DNA of 37,652 bases from an uncultured Sphingomonadales bacterium (GTDB lineage Bacteria > Pseudomonadota > Alphaproteobacteria > Sphingomonadales > Sphingomonadaceae). A program made the translations under genes and the position numbers. The DNA lies in NCBI GenBank assembly GCA_937898525.1, contig CALCBC010000002.1:1-37652 (forward strand). The letters are read 5' to 3'. The notes beneath the pieces were generated by a model. It was not told the origin of the DNA, did not search any database, and saw nothing but the letters and a program-made list of their open reading frames with translations. Shown piece by piece: positions 19,400 to 27,252 of the stretch. Each line of letters begins with the position of its first letter. Positions within the stretch are counted from its first letter, which is position 1.

Positions 19400-19425
19400 A
19401 ACCGCCGGGCTGTGGGTGGCGTTCC
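19400..19425 (-). promoter_or_regulatory. Possible EcfG-type (general stress) promoter
   Basis: On the minus strand GGAAC (19425-19421), 17 bases, then GGTT (19403-19400). The alphaproteobacterial EcfG consensus is GGAAC-N16/17-CGTT, so one base of the -10 differs. Transcription would begin only a few bases before the ATG at 19388, which would fit the lack of a ribosome site, as in leaderless messages. Weak evidence. Confidence 0.3.
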
Positions 19426-19621
19426 CGCTAAGTTTCTTTGTTTCCTTGCCTAGCCACTGATTCACTTCGATTTTTTTGGCCAATCGCAACGTTCAGCCGA
19501 GATATGAACGCGACGAACCGAGGCGGCTCTGGCAGGTCGGAAACGCCGCGACTCGGGAAATCGGGCGCAGCGGGCACCGCCGTGTTTACTTTTCGTTCCG
19601 GCTGCCGCTACAGCCGCTGGA

Positions 19622-22348
19622 ATGCCCGCCGTCCCCCTTCCCGCGCTTCATGCCAGCCATGCCGGGACCTGGCTGCGGCCGGCCGGCGGCGGGACCCGCG
19701 CCATCGGCAAGGGTGAAGCGATCGTCGCTGCGGCTGACACCCCGTTGCTGCTGCTCAACGCGCCGCTGGTGGCGACCCGGCTCGGTTATCCCGACCTCTC
19801 GGGGCTCGACCTGCTCGAGCTGTTCGCCTTCGTCCACCCTGCGCGGTTCGTCGTGCCGACCCCCAAGGGTCTGGCCCACGCGCTCGGGCTGCCCGAGCCA
19901 GCAGTCGATGACGCGGTGCCGGCGCTGCTGCAGGAGGCTGCCGGCGCGCTGCTCGAGCGCTGCGAGAGCGACGACTGGCCCGAGCGCGAGGGTGCGTGGA
20001 GCGCTCTGCAGTCGCTCGCCCGCCTGCGCTGGCCGTGGGCAGCAATCGTCGCGCCGCACGTGCGCAAGCCCGAACGGGCCGAGAAATGGCTGTTTGCCCG
20101 GCTTCCCGAATGGGAGGAAGCGCCCGAGCGGCCGCAGCCGGCACAAGTCGAGCTTTCGGGCGATGCCATCGAGGCGCGCCTCGCCGAGCTGACCGGCGAA
20201 CATGCCGAGCGCCGTGAAGGCCAGCGCGCCTACGCGCGCGAGGCCGGGCGCGTGTTCGCCCCGCGGTCCCGGCGTGGCGTGCCGCACCTGCTGCTTGCCC
20301 AGGCGGGCACCGGGATCGGCAAGACGCTCGGCTACCTTGCTCCGGCCTCGCTGTGGGCCGAAGAATCGCAGGGCACGGTGTGGGTCTCGACCTACACCAA
20401 GAACCTCCAGCGTCAGCTCCGGCGCGAGAGCCGCCGCGCCTGGCCGGAGAGGCGCCCCGACGGCAGCCGTCCGGTGGTCGTGCGCAAGGGGCGCGAGAAT
20501 TATCTCTGCCTGCTCAATCTCGAGGATGCGCTGCAGGGCGGGTTCGGCGGGCGCGCGGCGATCCTTGCGCATCTCGTCGCCCGCTGGGCCGCCTATACGC
20601 AGGACGGCGACATGATCGGCGGCGACCTGCCGGGCTGGCTCGGCACGCTGTTCCGCCAGCGCGCAATCCGCTCGCTGACCGACCAGCGTGGCGAGTGCGT
20701 CTATGCCGGCTGCCCGCACTACCGGAAGTGCTTCATCGAGCGCGCCGCGCGCGCATCCGCTCAGGCCGACCTCGTGATCGCCAACCACGCGCTGGTGATG
20801 ATCAACGCCGCGCGCGGGCGCGACCACGCGCAGCGGCCGACGCGGATCGTGTTCGACGAGGGACACCACGTGTTCGAGGCGGCCGACAGCACGTTCGCCG
20901 CGTCGCTCACCGGCCAGGAGGCGATCGAGCTCAAGCGCTGGATCGTCGGCCCCGAGAAGGGCTCGCGCGGGCGGCGGCGCGGCCTCGCCGCGCGGCTCGC
21001 CGACGTGGCCAGCTACGACGAGGCCGGCGGCAAGGCGATCGCCCAGGCCTGCGAGGCGGCCGAGGTCCTTCCCGGAGACGGCTGGCTCCAGCGGATCGCC
21101 GAGGGCAACCCGTTCGGACCGATCGAGGCGCTGCTCGCCGCGGTCCGCGCGGTGACTTACGCCCGCGACGAGAGCGGTGGGCAGGACTTGGGCTACGGCA
21201 TCGAAACCGAGGCGGCGCAGCTCGACGGCAATTTCGTCGAGCTCGCGCAGCAGGCGGCCGCCGCGCTCGCTGCCATCCGCCAGCCGCTGATCCGGCTCGG
21301 CGTGCGGCTCGAGGCGCTGGTCGAGGACGGGCCGGACTGGCTCGACGGCTCGGGCCGCGCGCGGATCGAGGGCGCGCGGCACTCGCTGGCCTGGCGGATC
21401 GACACGCTCGCCGCGTGGGAAGCGCTGCTTGACCGACTCGGTGGGCCGGCCGATCCCGACTTCGTCGACTGGCTTGCTGTCGAGCGCTCCGACGCGCGCG
21501 AGTACGACGTCGGGCTGCACCGGCGCTTCCTCGACCCGATGAAGCCGTTCGCCAAGGTCGTGCTCGAACCGGCGCACGGGGTCATGCTGACCAGCGCGAC
21601 GCTGCGCGACGGTGAGGACTGGAATGCTGCGCTGGCCCGCTCGGGCGCACTGCACCTCGACGGGGCGCCGATACTGATCAGCGCCGAGAGCCCGTTCGAC
21701 TACGCGAGCCGCGCCGAGGTGCTGATCGTGACCGACGTGCCGAAAGGCGACCTCGCCGCGCTCGCGGGCGCGTACGCGCGGATCATCGAAGCCTGCGGCG
21801 GGGGCGTGCTCGGGCTGTTCACCGCGATCCGCCGGCTGCGCGCGGTCCACGGCCGCATCGCCGACCGGCTCGCGCGTGCCGGGCTGCCGCTCTACGCGCA
21901 GCACGTCGACCCCATCGACACCGGCACGCTGGTCGACATCTTCCGCGACGACCCGAAGGCGAGCCTCCTCGGCACCGACGCGCTCCGCGACGGAGTCGAC
22001 GTGCCCGGCGAGTCGCTGCGCTGCGTGGTGCTCGAGCAGGTCCCGTGGCCCAAGCCGACGATCCTCCATCGTGCACGCCGCGTTGCCAGCGGCGGAAGCG
22101 CCTATGACGACCGCATCATCCGCGCGCGGCTCGCGCAGGCGTTCGGCCGGCTGATCCGCTCCGCCGACGACAGCGGCCATTTCGTGGTCCTCTCGCCCGC
22201 CTTCCCGACGCGCCTGCTGAGCGCCTTCCCGCCGGGTACGCCTGTCCGCAGGGTGGCCCTGGACGAGGCTTTACAACGGGTGGCCACGGGTGTTTGTTCG
22301 AGCGGGGGCGAGAGCGCGGTTCCCGCGCGCGAGCAGGAGCGGGAGTGA
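19622..22348 (+). CDS. DinG/YoaA-type ATP-dependent DNA helicase
   Basis: A 908-residue superfamily 2 helicase of the XPD/DinG group, 5'-3' unwinding enzymes used in DNA repair and in clearing R-loops or stalled forks. Walker A is AQAGTGIGKT (226-235), motif II is DEGH (412-415), and four cysteines (C296, C359, C364, C370) are spaced for the iron-sulphur cluster of this group. Later motifs are MLTSATLRDGEDW, LGTDALRDGVDVPGESLRCVV and ARLAQAFGRLIRS. The first 180 residues precede the helicase core and contain DLLELFAFVHPARF and PKGLAHALGL, resembling the later part of a DEDD exonuclease domain without its acidic residues. It is followed after 12 bases by the phosphatase gene, a likely shared transcript. 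No SOS box is visible upstream. Confidence 0.9.
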   Translation: MPAVPLPALHASHAGTWLRPAGGGTRAIGKGEAIVAAADTPLLLLNAPLVATRLGYPDLSGLDLLELFAFVHPARFVVPTPKGLAHALGLPEPAVDDAVPALLQEAAGALLERCESDDWPEREGAWSALQSLARLRWPWAAIVAPHVRKPERAEKWLFARLPEWEEAPERPQPAQVELSGDAIEARLAELTGEHAERREGQRAYAREAGRVFAPRSRRGVPHLLLAQAGTGIGKTLGYLAPASLWAEESQGTVWVSTYTKNLQRQLRRESRRAWPERRPDGSRPVVVRKGRENYLCLLNLEDALQGGFGGRAAILAHLVARWAAYTQDGDMIGGDLPGWLGTLFRQRAIRSLTDQRGECVYAGCPHYRKCFIERAARASAQADLVIANHALVMINAARGRDHAQRPTRIVFDEGHHVFEAADSTFAASLTGQEAIELKRWIVGPEKGSRGRRRGLAARLADVASYDEAGGKAIAQACEAAEVLPGDGWLQRIAEGNPFGPIEALLAAVRAVTYARDESGGQDLGYGIETEAAQLDGNFVELAQQAAAALAAIRQPLIRLGVRLEALVEDGPDWLDGSGRARIEGARHSLAWRIDTLAAWEALLDRLGGPADPDFVDWLAVERSDAREYDVGLHRRFLDPMKPFAKVVLEPAHGVMLTSATLRDGEDWNAALARSGALHLDGAPILISAESPFDYASRAEVLIVTDVPKGDLAALAGAYARIIEACGGGVLGLFTAIRRLRAVHGRIADRLARAGLPLYAQHVDPIDTGTLVDIFRDDPKASLLGTDALRDGVDVPGESLRCVVLEQVPWPKPTILHRARRVASGGSAYDDRIIRARLAQAFGRLIRSADDSGHFVVLSPAFPTRLLSAFPPGTPVRRVALDEALQRVATGVCSSGGESAVPAREQERE

Positions 22349-22360
22349 AGTGAGCGGGCC

Positions 22361-22894
22361 GTGAAGACTCTGGGCCTTCTGCGCCACGCCAAGTCCGACT
22401 GGGACGACATGTCGCTGCGCGACTACGACCGCGGCCTCAACGACCGCGGCAAGCGCGGGGCTGCGGTCATGGGCGGGCACATCCGCGCCCACGGCATCGC
22501 CTGGGACCTGCTGCTCGCAAGCCCCGCCGAGCGCGTCAGGCGCACGCTCGAGGCCACCCGGCTCGACATCCCGACCCGGTGGGACGAGCGCCTCTATCTT
22601 GCCGACAGCGACGCGTTGATAACGCTGCTGCAGGAAATCGAGGACGCGCCGCGGGCGGTACTCGTCGCCGGCCACAATCCCGGTCTGCAGGAACTGGTTT
22701 TCGACCTTGTCGCACCCGAGAACGAGAACGTGCTGTTCGACGAGGTCACCGAGAAATACCCGACCGCGACTTTCGCAGTGCTCGAGCTGGCGATCGACCG
22801 CTGGGCCGACTGCGCGCCCGGCTGCGGCAAGCTCGTCCACCTCGCTCGCCCGCGCGACCTCGACCCCGAGCTGGGGCCGGAGCAGGTGCGCTAG
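22361..22894 (+). CDS. SixA-like histidine phosphatase
   Basis: A 177-residue member of the phosphoglycerate-mutase-like superfamily. The catalytic motif LRHAKSDW places R8 and H9, the second catalytic His is H105 (VAGHNPGLQEL), and ASPAERVRRTLEAT carries the conserved Arg. SixA of E. coli removes phosphate from histidine phosphotransfer proteins; many relatives have other or unknown targets. It starts at a GTG (22361) because no ATG precedes the MKTLGLLRHAKSDW segment. The 12-base gap after the helicase suggests co-transcription. Cytoplasmic. Confidence 0.85.
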   Translation: MKTLGLLRHAKSDWDDMSLRDYDRGLNDRGKRGAAVMGGHIRAHGIAWDLLLASPAERVRRTLEATRLDIPTRWDERLYLADSDALITLLQEIEDAPRAVLVAGHNPGLQELVFDLVAPENENVLFDEVTEKYPTATFAVLELAIDRWADCAPGCGKLVHLARPRDLDPELGPEQVR

Positions 22895-22919
22895 CGGCCG
22901 CAGCTCCGCTCAATCCTAC

Positions 22920-22949
22920 CCCGTCATCCCGAACTCGTTTCGGGACCCA
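22920..22949 (+). repeat. REP-type repeat, GTCATCCCGAAC family
   Basis: CCGTCATCCCGAACTCGTTT followed by CGGGACCCA. The same sequence with one or two changes occurs at 36364-36393 and, inverted, at 36504-36531. It contains the small palindrome CCCGAA(C)..(G)TTTCGGG. A solitary copy after the phosphatase gene. Confidence 0.8.
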
Positions 22950-23125
22950 CCTATCGGCCAGCGCAGAGTATCGCGCCAGGCGACACCCCTAACCCGGTGG
23001 CTCCACGGTGCCGCAATCCCGCGCCCGCGTGACAGATCCGCGCGGGCGGCGATGTGGGCCCACGCCCGCAATCGTTAATGATCGATGGTTTACAAGCACT
23101 GCCAGCGACATTAAGGCCGCACGCG

Positions 23126-23203
23126 ATGTTCACAACCGGCAAGATTATTACCACCCCGAAACCGACCCGCGCTCGCGGGGCGGTCAGGGTCGTGCCGGCT
23201 TAA
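23126..23203 (+). CDS. Possible 25-residue leader peptide upstream of asd
   Basis: ATG to TAA, product beginning MFTTGKIITTPKPTRARG, basic and with a mixed composition not forced by GC content. Upstream AAGG is eleven bases away, so the ribosome site is poor. It ends 94 bases before asd. It could be a leader peptide or nothing; conservation upstream of asd in relatives would decide. Confidence 0.2.
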   Translation: MFTTGKIITTPKPTRARGAVRVVPA

Positions 23204-23297
23204 CGGACACCCCCGACCAGGCCCTGCGGAGAACGCGGGGCAGGTCTTCCAAGGAAAACCCGGTCCCGCGCCTCCGCCCAGCAGGAGACGTAGTGCG

Positions 23298-24362
23298 ATG
23301 ACCGATTACCGTTCCCTTCCCGCAAAGCCCCATGTCGGCATCGTCGGTGCGACCGGCCTCGTCGGCGGAATGATGCGCGAGCTGCTCGCCGAACGGAACT
23401 TCCCGCTCGCCTCGCTACGGCTGTTCGCCTCGGCGCGCTCGGCGGGCAAGACCGTCGAGTTCGAAGGGCAGGCTATTCCTGTCGAGGACGCCGAGACCGC
23501 CGACTTCGCCGGGCTCGACCTGGTATTCTTCTCGGCCGGTGGCTCGACCTCGAAGAAGCTCGCCCCGCGCGCGGCGGCCGCGGGCGCGGTGGTGATCGAC
23601 AACAGCTCGGCCTGGCGCGCCGACCCCGAAGTGCCGCTGGTCGTCTCCGAAGTGAACCCCGAGGCGCTCGACACGCTGCCCAAGGGGATCATCGCCAATC
23701 CGAACTGCACGACGATGGCGGCGATGCCGGTGCTCAAGCCGCTGCACGACGCAGCGGGTCTCAGGCGCATCATCGCGAGCACTTACCAGGCGGTTTCGGG
23801 CGGCGGCATGGAAGGCGTGCAGGTGCTGCACGAGCAGCTCGTGGCCGGCGCCGAGAGCAGCGACGCGCTCGCGCGCAAGGGCGACGCGGTCGACCTCGGT
23901 GAACCGCGCAAGTGGGCGGTGCCGATCGGATTCAACGTGGTGCCGCTCAACTACGTGCTCGGCGAGGACGACTATACCGAGGAAGAGCTCAAGCTGCGCG
24001 ACGAGAGCCGCAAGATCCTCGGCATCCCCGAACTCCCGGTCTCGGGCACCTGCGTGCGCGTGCCGGTGTTCACGGGCCACGCACTGTCGCTCAATGTCGA
24101 GTTCGAGCGGCCGCTCGAGCCCGAGCAGGCGCTCGCCCTGCTGCGCGAGGCGCCGGGCGTGGTCGTGACCGACGTCCCCAACCCGCTCGAGGCGACCGGG
24201 GCCGACCCGGTGTTCGTCGGCCGCGTGCGCAAGGATCGCACGGTGCCGCACGGCCTCGCGCTGTTCGTGGTCGGCGACAACCTGCGCAAGGGCGCCGCGC
24301 TCAACGCGATCCAGATCGCCGAGGTGATGCTCGAGCGGCAGGCGCAGCGGGCGGCGGCGTGA
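23298..24362 (+). CDS. asd: Aspartate-semialdehyde dehydrogenase
   Basis: A 354-residue cytoplasmic enzyme that reduces aspartyl phosphate to aspartate semialdehyde with NADPH, the branch point to lysine, diaminopimelate, threonine and methionine. The nucleotide site is VGIVGATGLVGGMMRELL (13-30), the catalytic cysteine is C137 in ANPNCTTM, and the catalytic His lies in VFTGHALSLNVEFERPL. Length and motif order are normal. The ATG has AGGAG upstream. The stop TGA falls inside a dispersed repeat: the last base of the preceding codon, TGA and the bases after it read GTGAAAAGAGGGAC, as at 18318 where no gene ends in this way. Confidence 0.97.
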   Translation: MTDYRSLPAKPHVGIVGATGLVGGMMRELLAERNFPLASLRLFASARSAGKTVEFEGQAIPVEDAETADFAGLDLVFFSAGGSTSKKLAPRAAAAGAVVIDNSSAWRADPEVPLVVSEVNPEALDTLPKGIIANPNCTTMAAMPVLKPLHDAAGLRRIIASTYQAVSGGGMEGVQVLHEQLVAGAESSDALARKGDAVDLGEPRKWAVPIGFNVVPLNYVLGEDDYTEEELKLRDESRKILGIPELPVSGTCVRVPVFTGHALSLNVEFERPLEPEQALALLREAPGVVVTDVPNPLEATGADPVFVGRVRKDRTVPHGLALFVVGDNLRKGAALNAIQIAEVMLERQAQRAAA

Positions 24363-24431
24363 AAAGAGGGACAGTCCCTCCTTTCGGCAGGCAGCGGCGC
24401 GGGCGCAAGAAATAGGGACTGTCCCTCTTTT
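24359..24431. repeat. Inverted repeat pair between asd and beta-lactamase-like gene
   Basis: AAAAGAGGGACAGTCCCT (24362-24379) and AGGGACTGTCCCTCTTTT (24414-24431) are perfect 18-base complements separated by 34 bases. Each arm also contains a small palindrome GGGAC-GTCCC. The pair fills the 80-base gap between two convergent genes and ends in TTTT on each strand, so it can act as a two-way terminator. The left arm overlaps the asd stop codon. Confidence 0.85.
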
Positions 24432-24442
24432 CGGGAGAGGCG

Positions 24443-26170
24443 CTAGGGGCCGACGCGTGTCCCGCTCAGCTCCAGCGCCCCCTGCTTGAACTTCGCGCCG
24501 GTGATCGTCCCGCCATCATCGGTGGTGAAGACCAGCTGCGCGTCGACGGCCTTCCAGAAGAAGCTCAGCGGCGTCTCCGGATAGATCGGCAGCGCCGGAC
24601 CGGTGACAGCGCCCTCGCGCTGGGCGCGCAGCTCGTTGCCGGCGCGAGTGATCGTAAACACCACTCCGCCGCCGAAGTCGTAGCGGCCGGCCAGCCGGTC
24701 GAGCTCGGCAGGAGGCAGCGTGATCTCGGTCCGCGCAACCGGGGCTGGAGGCGGGGCCGGCACCGGTGGCGTGGGAGCCACGGGTGAGCCGACCAGCACG
24801 TGCAGCGCAAGGTCGGTCGCCGAAGGCTCGGCGGACGAGTTGGCCAGCGCCACGACCGCGGTGCTATTCGCCGGCTCGAGCGCCAGCGTCGAGCGGTAGC
24901 CGCCCGTGCCACCGTTGTGCATCAGCACCTCGCGCCCGGGCTCGGGGTGCATGACCAGCCAGCCGAGCGCCTGTTCGGTCCGCGGGCTGCCGCTCCCGGT
25001 TCGCAGCGACAGCGCGGTGCGCATGGCCGGGCCGATCGGCGAATCCGGATCGAGCGCCGCAGCGGCGAACCTGAGCATGTCGTCCACGGTCGAGCGAATC
25101 GCCCCCGCGCCGGCGAGCGCCGGCAGGCGCCAGGGTTTGGTCGGCCGCATGTAGGCATCGTGGCCCGGGGCGAACCGCGCGTACTGCTCGGGCGACAGCT
25201 CGATGACCGTGTCGGCCATGCCGAGCGGCCCGGTGATCCGTTCACGGAGCAGCGTCGCGTAGTCCGTGCCCGCCGCGCGGCCGAGCAGGTAACCGAGCAG
25301 GCCGACGCCGAGGTTCGAGTATTCCCAGCGCTCGCCGACGTCGCGCGGCAATTCGTAGCCCGCGAGGAACTCGAGCATCATCGCCTCGGTGTAATCGGCG
25401 TAAGGGTCCTCCGGGTCGGCGAAGGGCATGTTGTCGGGCAGCCGCGGCAGGCCCGAGACGTGCGTAGCGAGGTCGCGCAGGGTGATCCTGCGTCCGCGCT
25501 CGGGCATCCTCGCGCCCTCGGGGAGGTACTTCTCCGCCGGATCGTCGAGCGAGACTTCGCCCTTACCCGCCATGTCGGCGAGGATCAGCGCGGTGAACAC
25601 CTTCGAGATCGACCCGATCTCGAACAGCGTGTCGCCGCCGAACGCTTCGCCGCCCTGCGGCCCGCCGGCGACCACGCGCGAGCCGTGGGGCTCGAGGACG
25701 CCGACGACCAGCCCCTGTCCGACGCGCGGGGCGATCCGCGCGGCTATCAGCGCCGCGATCTCGCTATCAGCCGGCGGGCCCCAGCCTGCCGGCAGCGGCG
25801 GAGGCGGCGGCGGCTCCGCCAGCTCGAGCGGCAGGCTACCTCCACCCTGGCTCCACTGGCCCTTCCAGCGGCTCTCCGCCGGGTCCCATGTGCCTTCATA
25901 GCGGCCCTGGATCGCCGGCACGGTGAACACCAGCCGCCCGTCCGCGACTTCGACCCCGGCCAGAGGGATACCCGTCGCGCCCTGGCTCGGGCTGTCCATC
26001 GTCCCGCTGAGCGCACCAGCGTCATCGCGGCGTATGTGGACCACGAGCGGCACGCTCAGGCTCTCGTTGACCACGAGCGTGCCGGACCAGTCGCCGGCAG
26101 CGTCCTGCGCCTGGGCGGGGGCGGAGAGCGCCATGCCCGCGGCAACTGTCAGCAATGCCAGGATTTTCAT
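24443..26170 (-). CDS. Exported serine beta-lactamase-like hydrolase
   Basis: A 575-residue exported enzyme of the class C beta-lactamase/penicillin-binding fold. Signal peptide residues 1-21 (cleavage after AQA). Residues 25-115 form a beta-rich domain with GDWSGTL, GRLVFTVP and GRYEGTWD, followed by a Pro-rich linker. The catalytic core has SISK (S187, K190), YSN (Y284) and HNG (H418-G420). A Pro/Ala linker near 470 leads to a C-terminal beta domain (RLAGRYDFGGGVVFTITRAG). Members include esterases, D-aminopeptidases and peptidases as well as beta-lactamases; the extra domains argue against a dedicated resistance enzyme. A class call is not possible from sequence alone. Confidence 0.85.
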   Translation of the reverse strand: MKILALLTVAAGMALSAPAQAQDAAGDWSGTLVVNESLSVPLVVHIRRDDAGALSGTMDSPSQGATGIPLAGVEVADGRLVFTVPAIQGRYEGTWDPAESRWKGQWSQGGGSLPLELAEPPPPPPLPAGWGPPADSEIAALIAARIAPRVGQGLVVGVLEPHGSRVVAGGPQGGEAFGGDTLFEIGSISKVFTALILADMAGKGEVSLDDPAEKYLPEGARMPERGRRITLRDLATHVSGLPRLPDNMPFADPEDPYADYTEAMMLEFLAGYELPRDVGERWEYSNLGVGLLGYLLGRAAGTDYATLLRERITGPLGMADTVIELSPEQYARFAPGHDAYMRPTKPWRLPALAGAGAIRSTVDDMLRFAAAALDPDSPIGPAMRTALSLRTGSGSPRTEQALGWLVMHPEPGREVLMHNGGTGGYRSTLALEPANSTAVVALANSSAEPSATDLALHVLVGSPVAPTPPVPAPPPAPVARTEITLPPAELDRLAGRYDFGGGVVFTITRAGNELRAQREGAVTGPALPIYPETPLSFFWKAVDAQLVFTTDDGGTITGAKFKQGALELSGTRVGP

Positions 26171-26319
26171 GCGTCTCCCCCCGTCATCGATCTTATCGAT
26201 ATGGTCCTGCAGGCGCCGCGCGCCAAGGTCATGCTGACCCCTTCGAGGGGTTGGTCGAGGGGCGGAGCAGAGTGTTGCATGGCGAGGGCTACGGGCCTCT
26301 CATCCAGACTCCGGAATGC

Positions 26320-26426
26320 CGTCATCCCGGCGAAAGCCGGGACCTGGTTCCGCACACGCGGCGCCAGTCGAGTGCGCACTGGTGCAGCGCCAGTGGCATC
26401 GCGGTCCCGGCTTTCGCCGGGATGAC
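26320..26426. repeat. Inverted REP pair, GTCATCCCGGCGAAAGCCGG family
   Basis: GTCATCCCGGCGAAAGCCGG at 26321-26340 and its complement CCGGCTTTCGCCGGGATGAC at 26407-26426, separated by about 65 bases. Each unit has its own palindrome (CCCGGC-GAAA-GCCGGG). This REP family is widespread in alphaproteobacteria. It lies in the 296-base gap between the beta-lactamase-like gene and merR; the rest of that gap shows no gene. Confidence 0.85.
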
Positions 26427-26466
26427 AGGGTCAGGCTTGTCGGAGCGACGCGGCGTTTCGCGGCCT

Positions 26467-26844
26467 TCAGGCCGCAAGCGCGGCGGCCAGCCGGTCGCGG
26501 ATCGCGCGCAGCTGTGGGCGGATGTCTGGCACCGCTGGGGAGGCCGTCGCGACCGGGGCGGCTGCTGCCGGTGCGTTCGCCGTCCCGTTCTCGATCGCCT
26601 GGCGCGCGCCCTTGAGCGTGTAGCCTTCGCGATTGATCAGCCGGTCGATCGTCTGCACCAGCGCGACGTCCTCGGGACGGTAGTAGCGCCGGCCGCCGCT
26701 GCGCTTGAGCGGGCGGAGCATCGGAAACTGCTGCTCCCAGTAGCGGAGCACGTGCTGGCGGATGCCGAAGGCGTTCGCCACCTCACCGATCGTGCGCAAT
26801 GCCTCGGGGGCCTTGCCGTCGTCGAAGGCGAACGTCTCCGTCAT
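26467..26844 (-). CDS. MerR-family regulator
   Basis: A 125-residue protein with a MerR helix-turn-helix at residues 17-60: LRTIGEVANAFGIRQHVLRYWEQQF, followed by the wing RRYYRPEDVALVQTIDRLI. The C-terminal part is short and Ala/Pro-rich with no metal-binding cysteines, so the signal it senses cannot be read. Its start overlaps the ihfA stop by four bases (ATGA), so it is translated with ihfA. This ihfA-merR pairing is common in alphaproteobacteria and its role there is not known to me. Confidence 0.9.
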   Translation of the reverse strand: MTETFAFDDGKAPEALRTIGEVANAFGIRQHVLRYWEQQFPMLRPLKRSGGRRYYRPEDVALVQTIDRLINREGYTLKGARQAIENGTANAPAAAAPVATASPAVPDIRPQLRAIRDRLAAALAA

Positions 26845-27143
26845 GCGCCTTTGGCGATCCGGTCCTTGAGCTTCTGGCTCGCGCGGAAAGTCATGACCCG
26901 TCGCGGGGTGATCGGCACCTCGACTCCGGTCTTGGGGTTGCGGCCCACGCGCTCACGCTTGTCGCGCAGGATGAAGCTGCCGAAGCCCGAGATCTTGACG
27001 TTCTGGCCTTCGGCCATCGCGTTGCACATCTTGGCGAGGATTTCCTCGACGAGGTCGAGGCTCTCGGCCCGGGAAAAGCCCATCTTGCGGTTGATCGTTT
27101 CGGCCAGATCGGCGCGGGTGAGCGTGCCAACGGATCGCATCAT
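26841..27143 (-). CDS. ihfA: Integration host factor subunit alpha
   Basis: A 100-residue DNA-bending protein of the HU/IHF family; with IhfB it bends DNA sharply at specific sites. Typical features are LTRADLAETINRKMGFSRAES, KISGFGSFILRDKRERVGRNPKTG (the DNA-inserting arm) and ITPRRVMTFRASQKLKDRI. The alpha subunit is favoured over HU or beta by the sequence and by its place between fabH and a merR gene. ATG 27143 follows GGGGAGG; ATG 27140 is an alternative. It has its own 109-base upstream gap and so possibly its own promoter downstream of fabH. Confidence 0.95.
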   Translation of the reverse strand: MMRSVGTLTRADLAETINRKMGFSRAESLDLVEEILAKMCNAMAEGQNVKISGFGSFILRDKRERVGRNPKTGVEVPITPRRVMTFRASQKLKDRIAKGA

Positions 27144-27252
27144 GACGTGCGTTCCTCCCCAATGCAGAATTACTGGCGACCTTGCTGCGCAAATGGCTGA
27201 ATAGCGTGCTTTTGGCAAGGAGGTGCTGGGGATTTCCCCCAATCCCGCCGGA

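Larger units (their letters stand above)
22895..23297. other. 403-base gap between phosphatase gene and asd
   Basis: No convincing gene. It contains a single REP-type repeat (22920-22949) and a less GC-rich stretch at 23070-23165 that may hold the asd promoter; TTTACA (23089-23094), a 16-base spacer and TTAAGG (23111-23116) is a weak candidate. A 25-codon frame at 23126-23203 (listed separately) and an AGGAG 9-13 bases before the asd ATG are the other signals. Confidence 0.6.

Noticed and set aside
26171..26466. Possible tRNA or small RNA downstream of merR
   Set aside because: The only structure there is the REP pair; no cloverleaf or CCA-type end could be made.
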